Under the pieces are notes generated by a model. That model saw nothing but the letters and a program-made list of their open reading frames with translations. It searched no databases and had not been told where the DNA came from. A DNA stretch of 64,000 nucleotides from Wyeomyia smithii (taxonomy: Eukaryota; Arthropoda; Insecta; Diptera; Culicidae), in NCBI RefSeq assembly GCF_029784165.1, contig NC_073695.1:11569786-11633785 (forward strand). The letters are read 5' to 3'. Below, in pieces: positions 48,202 to 61,790 of the stretch (positions are counted from its first letter, which is position 1; each line of letters opens with the position of its first letter). A program made the position numbers and the translations under genes.

Positions 48202-50157
48202 TTCTATAACGAAAAATAATTCAAAAAACCAAGAAGTTTTGACTAATTTTTGAAGTAAACTAAGCGATAACAAAAACTTTGTAAAATATTCCAAATTGAT
48301 TGGATAAGATGTTTAGTGTCTAGATACTTAGTGACTTAATAATAATTTTAACATTTGCCGTATGGGGAAATGGCTTAGATTGTCTTTTTTCTTATGACAG
48401 CTCCCACTGTGCGGCGTCGTTCGCTGGTGCAATTGCATTGGCTCCCTGGCTCGTAGCACCCTCGCCGCTGCTTCGAGCTCGGGGTGGTGAACTGTGAGGA
48501 TATGCACATGGTGCACGGCAACACACACCCGACAATCGCGCACGTTTATTTTTAATGCAACTAATGCATCATGTCCTACTTACCTCATTTTATTTACTAT
48601 TATATTCACTAAATTCGCTTCCCCCCTTTTTCTTACACGCTAAAGTTCAGCGCGGATCGGATGGAGTTTGTTCGCGTGTTATTACCACGGTCCAACTAAT
48701 GAATGAACTTGTATATTGGGCTTTGGATAGCATTTCGTAACAGTGCGATCAGTCAGTGGTAGCGGTAGCTCAGAAACCTTTTCCCACATGAGATGTAATC
48801 GTTTTTCGTTACATCCTCTGTACGCGGTGGTTTTGGGTGCCGAAATGAATGGCACCCTTCCGCTGGCTCCCGGGTCGATAAACGAGACAGACGAGTGAAA
48901 CGAGATTTTATCTGCTGCAGACAACGACAGCGACGACAACGACGATGGCAATGATGACGGTCCATTCATTCGGCAGTTACGTCACGTCCGAACTTACCGA
49001 CCGTCGTCGATGCGATGCACGCACCCGAAAAAAATGTCGAAATGATAATAACTTCTGGTGAAACCGAAAACCGTACCAAAACAAAACGGAAAAGAGTGGT
49101 TAAAGAGCGCGGCTTGAATTATTATTATGTCAGCTCATTTGGGGCGGCGGCGCGTCCCTCGAAACACCGCTCTGCTCGATCGCTGTCTGCTGTGAACGCG
49201 GCCCGCACAGCTGGGTGCTCTCCGAACGGACTCTCGAATTTACTATTGATCAATCGTTTATTAAAGTGTTGGCAATTTCAACTTTCATTACGTCGATTAC
49301 CGAATTGCTGCTCATTTCCTTTTTTCTATTGAAAAAGAAGAAACATTAAATCATTCGCTCGCTCTGTGTGCGCTTCAATCCGCATCACGCGACGAGACGA
49401 CGCACGGTCGGCACCACCACAGCGATACTGACCCAGAAAGTGGAAATATATTAAAATATGATTTAGTACCATATGCAGTGTTGCTGTTTTTTTGTCGCCG
49501 CCTGCGCTGATCATCATCGAGGCGTGCATTGCGTGCGAATGCGCCGCCGGTGTGACGCATGACCGTCGTCGTCGGGTTGTTTGAGTGTGTTCGTAGATAA
49601 GTTCACGCAGTGCATCAATCAAACCGAAGAACGCACTCCACTGTTATCACACGCCCACGTGATTCGGAGGGCACCGGAGATCCAGATCCAGGTCCTACTG
49701 ATACCCGCCCGAGAGGGGTTGTTTTGCAAACTGGACAGATCGTTATGGTGGCTTTGGATTATGTAAAAAAAAAACAGTTTACGCTTCATGTTCGCGGTAC
49801 GTGTGAAAAGAGTTACGAAAACTTGTGGGTCTCTCCTTTTGTGTGTCGATGTTTCGCGCACGTTTTGACCGTGACTGACAACTAGCTGGCGGCAGCAAGT
49901 GGTCCCCCCGTCCCGTATGCCCATTACTACACACAATTGGGCGCATTTTTGTGATGGACCGTTACGTAAGCTTTCTTCGCGGGCACAATCTGGGTTGAAG
50001 GGGTGCGTCCACACAGCTATTGTTGATGAGCACCGAAGCGCCCGGAGCGGAAATCACCACGAATAATGAGTACCCTTATCGAGTGGCAAGGCAACCCTCC
50101 ACCACTGTCGCCGCTCAATTGGCTGACACAAGTATGGTGCAAATTTCCGCTCCAACA

Positions 50158-50197
50158 CACAGACAGACAGACAGACGGACAGACGAACGGACGGACG
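50158..50197. repeat. (ACAG)n / (ACGG)n tetranucleotide repeat
   Basis: CACAGACAGACAGACAGACG continues into GACGAACGGACGG. Confidence 0.9.
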
Positions 50198-52292
50198 CAA
50201 GCCGCTGAACCGGACCGGATTCAAGCCCAACAAGTAGATGTAGATTTATCCGGTATGCTGTGCTGCAGCGGGCCGTCGTAGTCGCACTGTCGGTCTGTGT
50301 TTCGATCATGCATTGATTTTGCGCAATCGACGACCGCTGGCGACTGAACTCGGTCGGCTCTGTGTGTAGAACACGCACGGACGGACAGTTTCAGCTCAGT
50401 GATTCATTCGGGTTGCCGTAATCGAATTGCCCCGGATTGTCGCAGCTGCTCGGCGGAAGAGTGCGAAATTTGCTGAGGGGGGAACAGCGAGCACTCTTAG
50501 GCAACATCGTGGTTTATGCGGTTTGATCGCTATGGAAGTGGAATCATTCTATTCATCCGCCGTCCGATTGGGGTTTTCCGTGAGAGTTGGCGCTGACTAA
50601 TGAAATCGAATGCCGACTTTGAACTAACATGTTTGAAGTTTATTCGATCTTTAATTCAGTACCATTTCCAGCGACAATCGTTGGTTCGAAATTGATTTCC
50701 CATTCTTCGGCAAACAAATTATCGTCAAGGTCGTAAAACAGCCGACGAGGACCTCCTCGAATCTACTCACGTCTTCTAGCCTAGCTGATCGTAAAAACTA
50801 GGTTACCGTGACGCAACGCCGTGTGGCTCCTTTTACGACCTATCATATTTTACGTGATTTGCCGGTAGCCACAACAAGCGCATACATATATCGATCCGGA
50901 GGCTACGTTTCCGTAACGGAAGAGAAAAGGATCCGGCTGGTATCGTTAGAAAAAGTCGTAAAACTTTCCGATTGCCGCTTGCCTTTCTCGGTTCTGGTGA
51001 TCATAGAGTCGGGTGGATTGTTAAAAAATAAGAAAACAATGAAACGCTTGAAGTGCCGTGAGAAATCTAGAGGAAAAGTTTGAAACAGCCGTCAGCAGAA
51101 TAGAATGTGTTAATTGTTTTGCGATGGGGTTCCACGGGTGAATTTGTAACGGATTTTTTTTTTCTTCAGGATAATCCCGGCAGGAAAATTTACCAATGGG
51201 ATCCAATCTGGTTGGTTTGGCCGCGAAGAAAGCTCTTGGTGCTTGCATGGAGAAAGAGCATTTTATGACTAAATATTTAATATTTATGACTTTGTTTCTT
51301 CTGCCATCAGACCTTTTTCGTGGGACGCGGTACTGGAAGGGCAATGTTTCCGCCGCGCGCTGTATTGCGAAAGGCTCACCCGCCGCTGGCCGGTTTCGAC
51401 GAACGACAGACAGCGAGCGAAACCATGGAAACAAGTCAGACTAAAATAACAAATATTTTTATGTTTTTATTATGCTTAAGGATGTTCGAGATGTGCTGCC
51501 TGCCTGCCTGCGGTCCGGCGACTCGGAACAGAAGCAAGCGCTGACGGATGCGAAGAAAAAAGTGAATAATGAAATCAGTAGCGTAAGGATCCGGCCACAG
51601 CAGTGCCAGAAGCGGGGCAGACCGACCGACGAAGCGGAAAGAACAAGAAAAGTTTACCGTTTTTTTTTTTGGTTTTTTTTTCTTCTGTTGGTAAAATACA
51701 TTTTTCATAGCTTTTTGATAACGGCGAATCTGGCCGTGAAGATTGCGGTGCGGCTCGAGCGGATGGACGAGGATATAACAAAGATTTAGAGACTTCCTCC
51801 TTTGGGAACAAAAGTTTATCAAAGCGACATGATATGTTGTAGGTACGTACAGGTTTAGCCCACGGGCTAACGTGACTGTAGTTACTTATTGAATGGAATG
51901 GATTGCCACCGCAGGAATTTTGCCTACCGCCAGCGGAGAGGTAGAGGCGGATAGAGCGGATGAAAATTGAATTACAACAAGTTAAGACGGGCGGCGTAGG
52001 ATCTTTTGGTTTACTCGTCGCTGTTTCCTCTGCGGATGTATGCAAATGACGGAACCAGAATGAGCAGTTGATTCAATGTACGTTGTTGCTAAATGCATTC
52101 AAACCCTCAGCCAAGGCACAACGATAGTAGTTTGAGCTACGACTGGTCAAAATCGAAAGCGGAAGACCGCACTCGCGAGACGTGAATGTCTGCAACTGCA
52201 AGCGCAGCCTTTCTACACTGTGCAAAAGGGGGTGAATTCGCAGTAGTTAGTGTAGTCATTAGCGGAGTTGAGAAGAGGTGCAGGCTAGTAGC

Positions 52293-52315
52293 GGGAGAGA
52301 GAGAGCGAGAGTGAG
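52293..52315 (+). promoter_or_regulatory. GAGA-rich tract
   Basis: GGGAGAGAGAGAGCGAGAG-type sequence in an unassigned GC-richer island. GAGA-factor sites are common at dipteran promoters and this could mark one. Similar tracts occur at 42908-42929 and 59746-59759. It is equally explained as simple sequence. Confidence 0.25.
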
Positions 52316-53400
52316 ACGTACTTGGAGGCCTCTGAGTGTGCAAAATAAGTGAGTAAACTTTTTTGCCCTGCTGCTGTCGTCGCTAAGCTGTGCCGAGGCG
52401 CACTCGATAGTACACAGTGTGATGTTTATATAAAAGTTAAACAACCTTGTCCTGGATTGTTTTTATTAGCGTGAAAAGCTAGTAGAATATGGTTATATAA
52501 TGACACTGAGGAGTCGCTGCTCGCACGAGACACAAACAAAACGCAGCCTCTCTTGGCGATGACTGATGGCGCCTCCTTACTCCCCTCTAACCCCCCCCCC
52601 CTCCTTACGGCACGCAAAGTTATTATAATGGAACGCAACAGTTTATACTGGCGTCTTCTCTGGATTTCACCGGAATCAAAGCTGCAGAGCAGATTCCACC
52701 GTAGCCGGTTGAGTAGCATTGAATACCAGGAAAAAATTCTCAAGTGTCACACTCCCTTCACTTCGCGGCGGTGCGATTCCGCTAGCGATGAAAAACTTTC
52801 ACCGCAGGTTTTCCAGAGAAAAATCAACAGCGTCGTCGGCTGGTGCGCTCAAGCCCGCCATTATTGAAACGAAAATTAGGTAAAGTGACTTGGGAAGAAG
52901 CAAACACACAGGACCCGATGATAGCATTTACAATTCATGAAACGTACAGCCTTCCCGGCGTATCCATCCAATCCTGCTGTTTTCGGTTGGTTTCGGCTTT
53001 GAGAGAGTGATATGTTTTTACGATTACTTTATCTTACTTTCTTTCATTTTAATGCCATTTCAAATGCGCAACGCAACGCAACCCCGTCGGAAGCTGCAAA
53101 AGTGATGTCATTCAACAGCTTCTTGCGTCTTCTTGTCGCGCCAGCCTAATTCCGGGTATTCGACAATTGGAGCGAGATTATTTCGCGGAAATCGCACGGA
53201 AATTCCTTTATACAGTGCTTATCCTGGTTTCAGTTCGCTGAATCGCGTGGAGTTTGATGCGATGCGATGCGACAAACAAAATGTTTACGAGATTGAATTG
53301 GAATCCTGTACTGCAAATTGAATTTAAAGTTTACGGAACCGGGAAGTGGACAGTTAAATTGTAGAGTGCTTGTCGTAGCACTCTGAATAAAAGCATGGAA

Positions 53401-54001
53401 TGAAAAAAAATCTTTTGAAAAGTATAATGAATAGAAAAAAAGCGAACCTCCGAAGATGATCATAATTATGTCCACAAGAGTATGAAGTTTGATGATAGGA
53501 TTCTCTTAGTATGATGATTCTATGGTACTTTGAGACAATAACTGGGATTTTTTCGGTGAATACGAACGCTACATGATTGAAACATACAAAGTATACAAGC
53601 ATTTTGATGCGAGATAGATAAAAATCGAAGCAGTAGAATTCCGACTCCACATTTTGTACATCCACCGCAGTTGTTACATATATTTTCTGAATATTTTTCA
53701 GTACTTTTTGCTTTTCGTTAAAAAAACCCTATCTTCCTCAGATTATGGCCACAAATACATAATATCTACAAGTATCCTGATACTGAACTTTTTTGTCAAA
53801 TCAATATATTTTGATTTCAAGTTTGATAATTTTATCGTATTTCTGAGAAAATTTTACATAAAAAATACTTATTACTCAAAGGTATTATGAGCAAAACTCA
53901 TGTTACAGCTTTTAAAGAAATAACGATTGATTTTATCTAAAAAAAGCAAAAGCACCAAGGCGCATCATTACGATTAGGAATTCTATCTTCTGTTTATTTT
54001 A
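53401..54001. other. Unassigned AT-rich intronic stretch
   Basis: Nothing recognised. Confidence 0.5.
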
Positions 54002-54137
54002 CACAGACTTCGCAGCCAACTGCTTGAGGCTAGCGCTACGATTCTACTGACACTAACAGTCTCTCCCGAGCCGAGACTTGAACCTACGACAACTGGCTTG
54101 TTGGGCCAGGATCGTACCTCGAGACCAGATGGGAGAC
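54002..54137 (-). mobile_element. tRNA-derived SINE with 8-bp target duplication
   Basis: On the minus strand a tRNA-like head has an A-box-like TGGTCTCGAGG, an anticodon-arm-like hairpin CTGGC/GCCAG and a B-box-like GGTTCAAGTCTC. It is followed by a non-tRNA tail containing GTCAGTAGAATCGTAGCGC and GAAGTCTGTGT. The element is bounded by TTATTTTA at 53994-54001 and 54138-54145. It would be transcribed by RNA polymerase III and mobilised by a LINE. Exact SINE family unknown. It is not a functional tRNA: the stems are incomplete. Confidence 0.82.
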
Positions 54138-55429
54138 TTATTTTATTAATTTCATGTATTTTCCCAAAAATATGGTAATATTTATATTTTAATTTTTGAA
54201 AATATGAGTAAATATAATGTTCAAATATGATAGAAATTGTATCAATTTCACATATTTTGTATGTAAAAGCACACAAACTACTTTTTTGGTATTTTCTCTT
54301 AAAACTAAAAATACCTACCTACAATTTGATCCGAAAATCTTGAAAATCGATCAACTGGATCAAAAGTTATGATTTCTTGAAAATTAAATGCATCGTGTGA
54401 AGCCGTTTTTTGTGGTCACCCCATTTTGGAACTTGTCCCGCAAAGCGCTCTAAGTGTGCTCAAAATTGCGTGAATAGATATTCTTCGAAAATATTCAAAC
54501 GCATATTATTCCGTTGAGTCTTTAGGGTAACCAGCTCCGAAATAGGGTGACCATTGAAAACGGCTTTATGAGATGTATTTTCATTCCAAAAAACATAAAA
54601 AACATTTGTGTTTTACATACAAAATATATGAAATCATTACAATTTTTGTCATGTTTTCAAATTGAATTTACTCAAATATCAAAAAATTAAATATTTTTGG
54701 AAATTTCTGTGCCTTTTAAATTGGGATCAAGAGATATTCTTTATGTTCCCTCAAAAAGAAAGACAAACAAATGAAAAAGGCATATTTTTTAAGAAAAACT
54801 TTAATAACTTCGAGTAGAATCGAGATAACCACGATGTCAGCATTGCAAATTGTTTCTCTTGAAAAGCCCTCAAAGTCAGTTTTGAGGTGAAAATTGAAAT
54901 AAAAAAGTTAGAACGAAAAATGTGTTTTTTCAATCTAAATCGGTTATTTTCTAAGATAGAAAAGAAAATTTTCCACCAAATTGCTTGAAATATCGGAGCC
55001 ATAACATTGTAGAACAACTGTTTTTTCAATCCACAAAGTTAAAAAAGTTAGATACTTGTTTTTATCGAAAAAATTGGGTTACCCCATTGTTTGATAATTT
55101 TTCAATAAACACTTACACTCGTATTTAACAACTTTTTAGAAGAAAGTTCCTCTTTAAAATATTGCTATCGAGCTCTAGACCAAATTTCCCCCCAAAATTC
55201 AGTTTCTGGACCATTGTACATTGTATTGTTGTATATTAATATCTTTGAGGTAGAGAATCTCTTGCTACAACCAATTTTACCAGCAAAAAAACCTTTCTTT
55301 GTGATTTAAACATAACATATAACTTAAAAATTACAATTAAAACAACAAATTTTCCAAGCAACTGGCAACACTTTATATATTTTTCCTGTATTTTTGGTTG
55401 ATTACCTATAAATTAAATCATCAAGAATG
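54138..55429. other. Unassigned AT-rich stretch, possibly decayed satellite
   Basis: Contains isolated words similar to the following array but no clear unit. A-T rich with no gene. Confidence 0.45.
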
Positions 55430-57250
55430 TCTATGATCAAAAGAGTTCCAGAGATATTGGTGAAATAGGTATAGAAAATGTGAGTAAATCAGAGGAGATT
55501 CAATTTTACTTTCTCAGAATTACGATGAAATTATCAAATTTGAAATCACATTATACATACTGATTTATCGGAAAATGCAAAATAACATATTTGACAACAC
55601 TGCTGCCCAAATTTGTTTTTCAATTCATTGTCTTAGTTTCTTCAAAATTTCTGAAATGTGTCTAGAAGAAACTTGGGAAAATTCGACTTTATGTCTTAAA
55701 AACAGTGTAACTCAAAATTTGCTCATAATACATAAGGATGATGAGTGTTTTTCGAGTAAATTTTTTACAGAAACATGATAAAATTATTAAATTTAGAATC
55801 AATTTACAATTTATCATTGACCGGAAAATGCTGTTCCATTGTTCAAATGCAAAAATAGTATATATGGCAACAGTGTCACTCAAATTTTTATGTTTTTGGT
55901 TTTTTATTTATTTTCTTCAAAATTTAATTTCTAGAATGTTTAATTTTAAGATATGAAAAACAATAGAAAAAAAAACTTAAAAACTAGAAAAAATTGAACT
56001 TGAAAATGCTGTAACTCGAGTTTTGTTCATTATACTTGAGGATAACAAATGTTTTTCGTGTGAAATTTTCCTGGGAACACGATAATGTTATTAAATTGGA
56101 TATCATTATTTGCTGATTTACAAAAATACGCTGCTTATTTTTTTTTATCAAATTTGAAATCCAAATATACTCATTTGTCCCAAAATGCAACCTAATTTTT
56201 TCATTTTTTCAAAATTTGATGTTTCTTTGAATTATTCGTTTATTTTCTAGAATGAACAAAACTTCTAGAATGACCATTGATATATTATATCCGGGGATAA
56301 AGAAGAAACTTTAAAACTAAAAAAATAGAGAAAAAATTTCTTCTTGTTCTTCTTTGCTCATAATACCGAAGGACAATAAATGTTTTAGTGCAAAATATTG
56401 TCAAAAACACAATAAAATTATTGAATTTGAAATCAAAATTTGCTTATTTACTAGAAAACGATATTGAAATTTTTAATTACAAACATGGCGTATTTGGTAA
56501 CACTGCCGCGCAAACTTGATTTGTTTTTTTTTTTGCATTTTTTATTTATTTTAATAATACCCGGTGATATAGGAAAAACTCTCTTGAAATTTCTTGAAAC
56601 TAGAGAAAATCTAACTTTATTTTTGAAAATGCTGTAACTCGAGTTTCGCTTAGAACATGTGAGGATGATGACTGTTTTTCGTGTAAAATTTCTCGGATAT
56701 ACCACGAAATTATTAAGGGGCCATAAAACAACTAACAAAAATTGTTAAAACCAGAGAAAATCTGACTTTATTTCTTGAGAATGTTACAACTCGAGTTTAA
56801 CTAATAATACTTAAGGATTATAAGTTTTTTTTTGTGACAAATTTTCTCAGGAACACGATGAAATTATCAAATTTGAATTCAAGTTACACTCATTTGCCGA
56901 AAAACGCTATTAAATTTTTCAAATGCAAAAAGAACATATCTGGAAACACTGCCGTTTAAATGTGATTTTTTTATTCTTTTGTCTAATTGTCTTCAAAATA
57001 CAAATTTTAGAATGCCCATTGATATATCATTTGTGGAGATATAAAAGAAAAATGCTTAAAACCAAAGCAAATTTGGCTTTATTTTTTAAAGATGCTGTAG
57101 CTCGAGCTTTGCTCATAATTCCTAGAGTGTTTTTTTTTTGTAAAATCTCTTTAGGAACCCGATGAAATCATTAAATTTGAAATCAAAACATACCCATTTG
57201 CTGAAAAATGCTATTTAAGTTTTATCTGGCAACACTGCCACTTGAAATTT
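55430..57250 (+). repeat. ~300-bp tandem satellite, about six to seven diverged monomers
   Basis: A landmark GCTGTAACTCGAGTTT...CTCATAATAC...GGA recurs at about 55704, 56008, 56345, 56628, 56782 and 57091. A second landmark, GATGAAATTATCAAATTTGA, recurs at about 55524, 55779, 56090, 56410, 56702, 56858 and 57160. Spacing is roughly 285-340 bp, with one short unit of about 150 bp. Other shared words include TGGCAACACTGCC and GTTTTTCGTGTAAAATTT. Part of a TTAA-MITE-like end is near 56714. No coding capacity. Confidence 0.85.
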
Positions 57251-60200
57251 ATATTTTTTTGATTTTTTTGATTAAATTTTCTTTAGTTTATTTCTAGACA
57301 TTTAATCTTTGTAGCCATCATTGAAAGAAAAAAAGGGCTTTCGAAGGAAAAGGGCACTTCTATCGAGAATGGTAAGCAGGAGGGGGAAGGCTAGAGAGCG
57401 CGGGATGTTCCACTAGGAATTTTGAATAAAACTAGTTCCAAATTTGTACACATCCTAATCCGGTGATTTTATTAGCCTTTAGGCTCGTTTAACGATGCTG
57501 TTGAGGCAGGAAACAGGCTTAGCATTAGGCTTTTAATTTATAATATATGTTAAGATGTATTCGATAAGTTATTCATAATAACTTATAGAAAGCACCTTAT
57601 TTGGCAGCTTGGTACCTTAAACTAGAAACTGAAACTGTTATGAGCGTTTTAAATCGAACATAGGCATTTTCTGGTGTTTTTTTTTCGAAGGACAGAGTTA
57701 AAAAAATCTAAGACGCACATTAAAGACCCGGATACGCTACTTTCACTGTTTTCAGCTTCCAACCGAGAGAGAGGATATCGATACCGTTATCGCGGCCCGT
57801 TACGGAAGCACGATCTTTTGACAGCTTTGGGTAGGATTTTCTGTCCGGCACAAACACGGATTGCGGTTATTATTTTTTTTTTTCTTCTTCTCAAACTCAC
57901 AGCTCGAATTACATCAACATCGACAGCTCAGCGCTCTATTGTGCTGTGAGAAGATTTCATGCACCGGCTGTCACACAGTTTGGAAGCGACAGAAAAAAAA
58001 AACGTGAAAATAGGATCTATCTTAGGAAAGGTGAAATCGTTCAAAATTGTGTGCTGGGCTGGGAGATCAAACGAATCTAATCTGATTATCGGTATTTGCA
58101 CCTAGAAGGGATCTAAGTTGGGAAGCGGTCAAGAATGAGCGCGACGGAAGTAGTGTAAACAAAGCCGGAGAAAACGCCTTGGGTGCGCCGCAAACATCAC
58201 GTTCGAAAATTTCTCATTTGTCGTCGGCCTTGTCTATTTTTCCACTAATTTACTTGCTGCTGTAGATGCCGCCATATTTTGTTGGGTTTGACACGAAAAA
58301 AAAGAGTCGTCAGTCAACTTTTACGACTTGGGTGTGTGCACCGGGCGGAGGCAGGCAGTAACTCACGTGCCATTTTATCGTGATGGTAAATTGCAACCGT
58401 GGCTTCTTTGTTGGTTGGTTGATTAATCAGTTTGAACACGTAGAAAGAAATTGATATTCGTACGGAACGGGGTGTCTAAAAAGTCGATAATACGAAAATA
58501 AAAGAGCAACACTGACAGGCGTGAGAGGGAAAATGAAGGAAACAAAACCAAAACAGCTTCAATGACAGCAGAGTAGCGAGCGGTGGGCAAGGAGAGCACA
58601 CAATAATTATCGAAAACGGTCAAAACCGACGGTCGCCGCGGTGCGGGACGCTGAAAAGGTAGGTCATGGTCGGCAAGTTGATGCATTTAATTTGTGTGTT
58701 ACGTATTCAGATTCGCCGTTTTGTTTCTCTTTTTTGATTCTCTTCGTCCGGTGTTACGGAAGACTCGGACGGGGTGGTTGGCAACACTCACATTGTTTGA
58801 CGTATCGATTGATTATCTCATACTGTGAGACTAGCGCGTAGGATGAGTTGAGAAATTGCTTCCTACTTTCTTCCATGAAATCTTTCCCATTCATTTCGAA
58901 TTCTAAATCATCCATCTCGAAAGCTTGGATCATCAAGACGCCAGTTATTTGCCACTGGTGCAAGAGTACAGCACACTTCTTCGCTCAACATCTGGCGCAA
59001 AGAAAAAAAAAACCCACTTTCGAGGGGCGTCGTCAGCGAGCGCAAAAGTGCCAACTTCCAGCGAATAAATAAATTAGATAGCTTCGAAAAACGCAACCGT
59101 ACGTGCTGCTGCCGGCGGCGGCGACGTGCAAGAAGAAGCGGCCGCTCGAGTTGAAACAAAAACAAATTCCAGAATTGGAGCGAATAAATAATAATGAAAT
59201 GAAAACATCATTTACACAAGCAGCTCTCCTCCTGTTGCTGCTCCTCGTAAGGGGGGTTCGCCCTCGCAACGGTGTAGTGTTTTCCTGTTCAGCTTGTTCC
59301 CGGGGGGCTTTTGAACTTGAGTGATTCCATGTGATATGGTGATTTTTTTCAATTTGAAAAAATGTACAGCGATCAATAATAAAATCACAAAATAAATGCC
59401 CACGTGATTTATATTAAGATGTCTACTCCTACAGTGTCGGTGCTTCTAGTCCGAGAAGCCAAAGGCTTTCGTTATTGAGCATGTGTTTGAATGACGCCGT
59501 ATCATGAATTTCCGGAAATAAATTGAATGATTGAAGGAAAAAAAACCCGATCCAGGATGTTCTCTCAAGTAGTACACCGCCAAAGGTAGGATTCACTGGA
59601 AGACGGATTCATCTGAAATAAGCGCACTGTGGTTGCATCTAAGCGCACAGCAGCTCGGGTGCAATTTTCATCCACCCGTCCGCGATGAATGTTGGTAATT
59701 ATAGTATTTCTCCGACATTCTTTTGTTTTGCAGGCGCTTGCGAAGGAAGAGAGAGAGATAAAAAAACTGCAAGCGATACCTACCAACAAATGACGGTTTC
59801 GCTTAGTGAGGGAATCTGATAGTAAGATTACTCACCCGGGCGTAAACGGGCGGTTTAGCCGAGCGCGAAGTGAAGAAAATTCCGACATGCAATACGTGAA
59901 TTGTTTCGAAGGAAGGTTGCTGTACGGTTGCTGGCCACACTGTGCCAGTACTGTGTGGCTGGAGAGAAGTTGGGGGGGAGGTGAGTAATTTGTGAAATTA
60001 ATAATCGAATGGGATGTTTGCTTTAAGAGGGAATGTGTGAAAAAACATCACCTCTCTCACTTTTGCCGTTGTTTACCGCGCTTCTTGGACGGTCCATTAT
60101 TCAACTTTCCAAACCGATCTGGCCGTTTGGGGTGGCTTTGTTGTCAAAAAAGAACGTTAGGTAACTGGTTAAAAATAGGTATCCGGTGTGCAGTAAGAGA

Positions 60201-61790
60201 AATTATGAAGAATATTGGCACGACCAGTAGCGCGGATTTTGACAAAACCGCGCGTCTTTCCGGCGGTCATTAGCAGGTAGTCGCTTGAGAAGTAATGAAA
60301 TTCCCGGTTTTGTGTACATACGTTTGTCCACTACGCAACGCAAAATGACACCAGCCAAGAAGGAAGAAACCGAAGAGGCAAACAAACAAGTATTTATTAC
60401 TTGGTGTGCGCCTCCTTCCCCGGGGCTAAGCCACTACCACCAGCACCACCGCAGCCGACAAACGAGCATCCGTCGTCCCATTGGTCAAGTCCCGGTCCCA
60501 GTAGGCGAAACCCGCAACGTAAAGGTGCTTGACGGCTTGCTCAGTCGACTCGTTCGCATCGCATTGGCGTGCATTTGTGTATGGGTGCAAAGGCAGGCCG
60601 AGTCTTCCTGTCTTCCCGGTTCTATGGTTGCCCGTTTGTTCAGCTCTGGTTGCTTGACGCACAAAGACGATGGTTGGGGTGGCGAAGAAGGTGGTGGCGT
60701 CGTCCACGACTTTTTCCTTTCACGCCCCCTTTGCTCCGGCAATCTGCACCAACCACATCTTGCGAACAAGCCGCTAGCGATAGTGTTATTGTAATGAAAA
60801 AGACCTTGAACTTGAAATGACGGCACAATCTCTCCCCGTATACGTTCACAACGACACGGACACCGAGACACCGAGGCAGAGGAGGCTTTCTCGCTGTCTC
60901 GGACTGTTGACTTTGGGGCGCGCGCGTTGCTCAACCAGCGAAGAGAGGCGAATTTGTCGAAACAATACGGGAACAAGTTTTGGGTGGTGGGATGTGCGAG
61001 AATGGGGGAATTGGTCGAGGCGGTAGTTAGTGTGTTTAGAAGCTGTTCTTGCGCGATTGCAAAGGGAGAAGAAAAAAAGGAAGGACGTGAACAGAGCAGC
61101 AGCGGGTGGAAACGAGAAAATGGCAACACATTTATGGCTACCGGGGCGCGCGCGGTGGTGGAACGACAGACGGATGCAAATCCAAAGAAGACGGACAAGT
61201 TTTTGCAGTCTTCTACGATGATGACGGGCCTTACTCCTAGGAAGGTTGAATGCAGTGGTGCATTCGATGGGCAAATCGGAGTGGAGCAGGAAATGTCAGA
61301 ATCGAAGGAAGAAAAGCGCTTTAAATGGACGTCTCGACGGATGAGGATTGGGATTGGTTGTTGCACAACCTGCTGTGGGTTTGCAGCAGAGTGCACGAAG
61401 GAAAATTCGGCAGGTTTTGTACGGCCTGCTTCGAGAGTTTTTTCTCGAATTTACTGCACCATCAAATGTTCGTTAATCGATTTTTTTTTCGCTAAGTTGA
61501 GTTAAAAAAGGAGTGAAAGAAATGCACAAAGGATGAGCGTTTTCAGTTTTCTGTATGTATGTATTTGATGCAATGGATAGATTAACGTATTCCAGTAAAA
61601 GCTCTTGATTCGTACGATTTTAACACGGCTTATTGCAGGGTTCTTATCTAATGTATCCGCGAGACTTAATCGTCTGATGACTGCGCGGTCATACCAGGAA
61701 AAACCTAATTTGATTAAAGCGTACCTGTGGTAAGCGACAGGCAGGCGACAAGTGCTATAACTCAGGTATTTACCAGGAGTTTGAAAGAAA
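57251..61790. other. GC-richer unassigned island
   Basis: Mostly single-copy-looking. The longest open frame in the window (minus strand, 61396-60485) lies here, but its Ser/Arg/Pro-rich peptide shows no domain, overlaps open frames on the other strand and has no splice context; I treat it as non-coding. The sequence resembles long dipteran leader or promoter DNA, without proof. Confidence 0.4.

Larger units (their letters stand above)
48300..53400. other. GC-richer unassigned island
   Basis: About 5 kb of single-copy-looking sequence with purine-rich and CG-containing stretches. Minus-strand donor-like sites GAG|GTAAGTAGG (about 48586) and GGTCG|GTAAGTTCGG (about 48996) occur without a recognisable coding exon behind them. 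An upstream leader exon of E74 would look like this, but that is speculation. Confidence 0.4.

Noticed and set aside
48682..48969. Ser-rich minus-strand frame beginning MNGPSSLPSS, considered as an E74B first exon
   Set aside because: It contains no conserved E74 text, and the nearest downstream donor gives the wrong phase for the 33101 acceptor.
54002..54137. A functional tRNA gene
   Set aside because: Only A/B-box-like motifs and one arm are present, a non-tRNA tail follows, and target duplications flank it, so it is a SINE.
60485..61396. The longest open frame in the window (303 codons, minus strand)
   Set aside because: Its Ser/Arg/Pro-rich composition shows no domain, it competes with a 192-codon frame on the other strand, and it has no splice context or family resemblance. 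It is best treated as GC-richer non-coding DNA.
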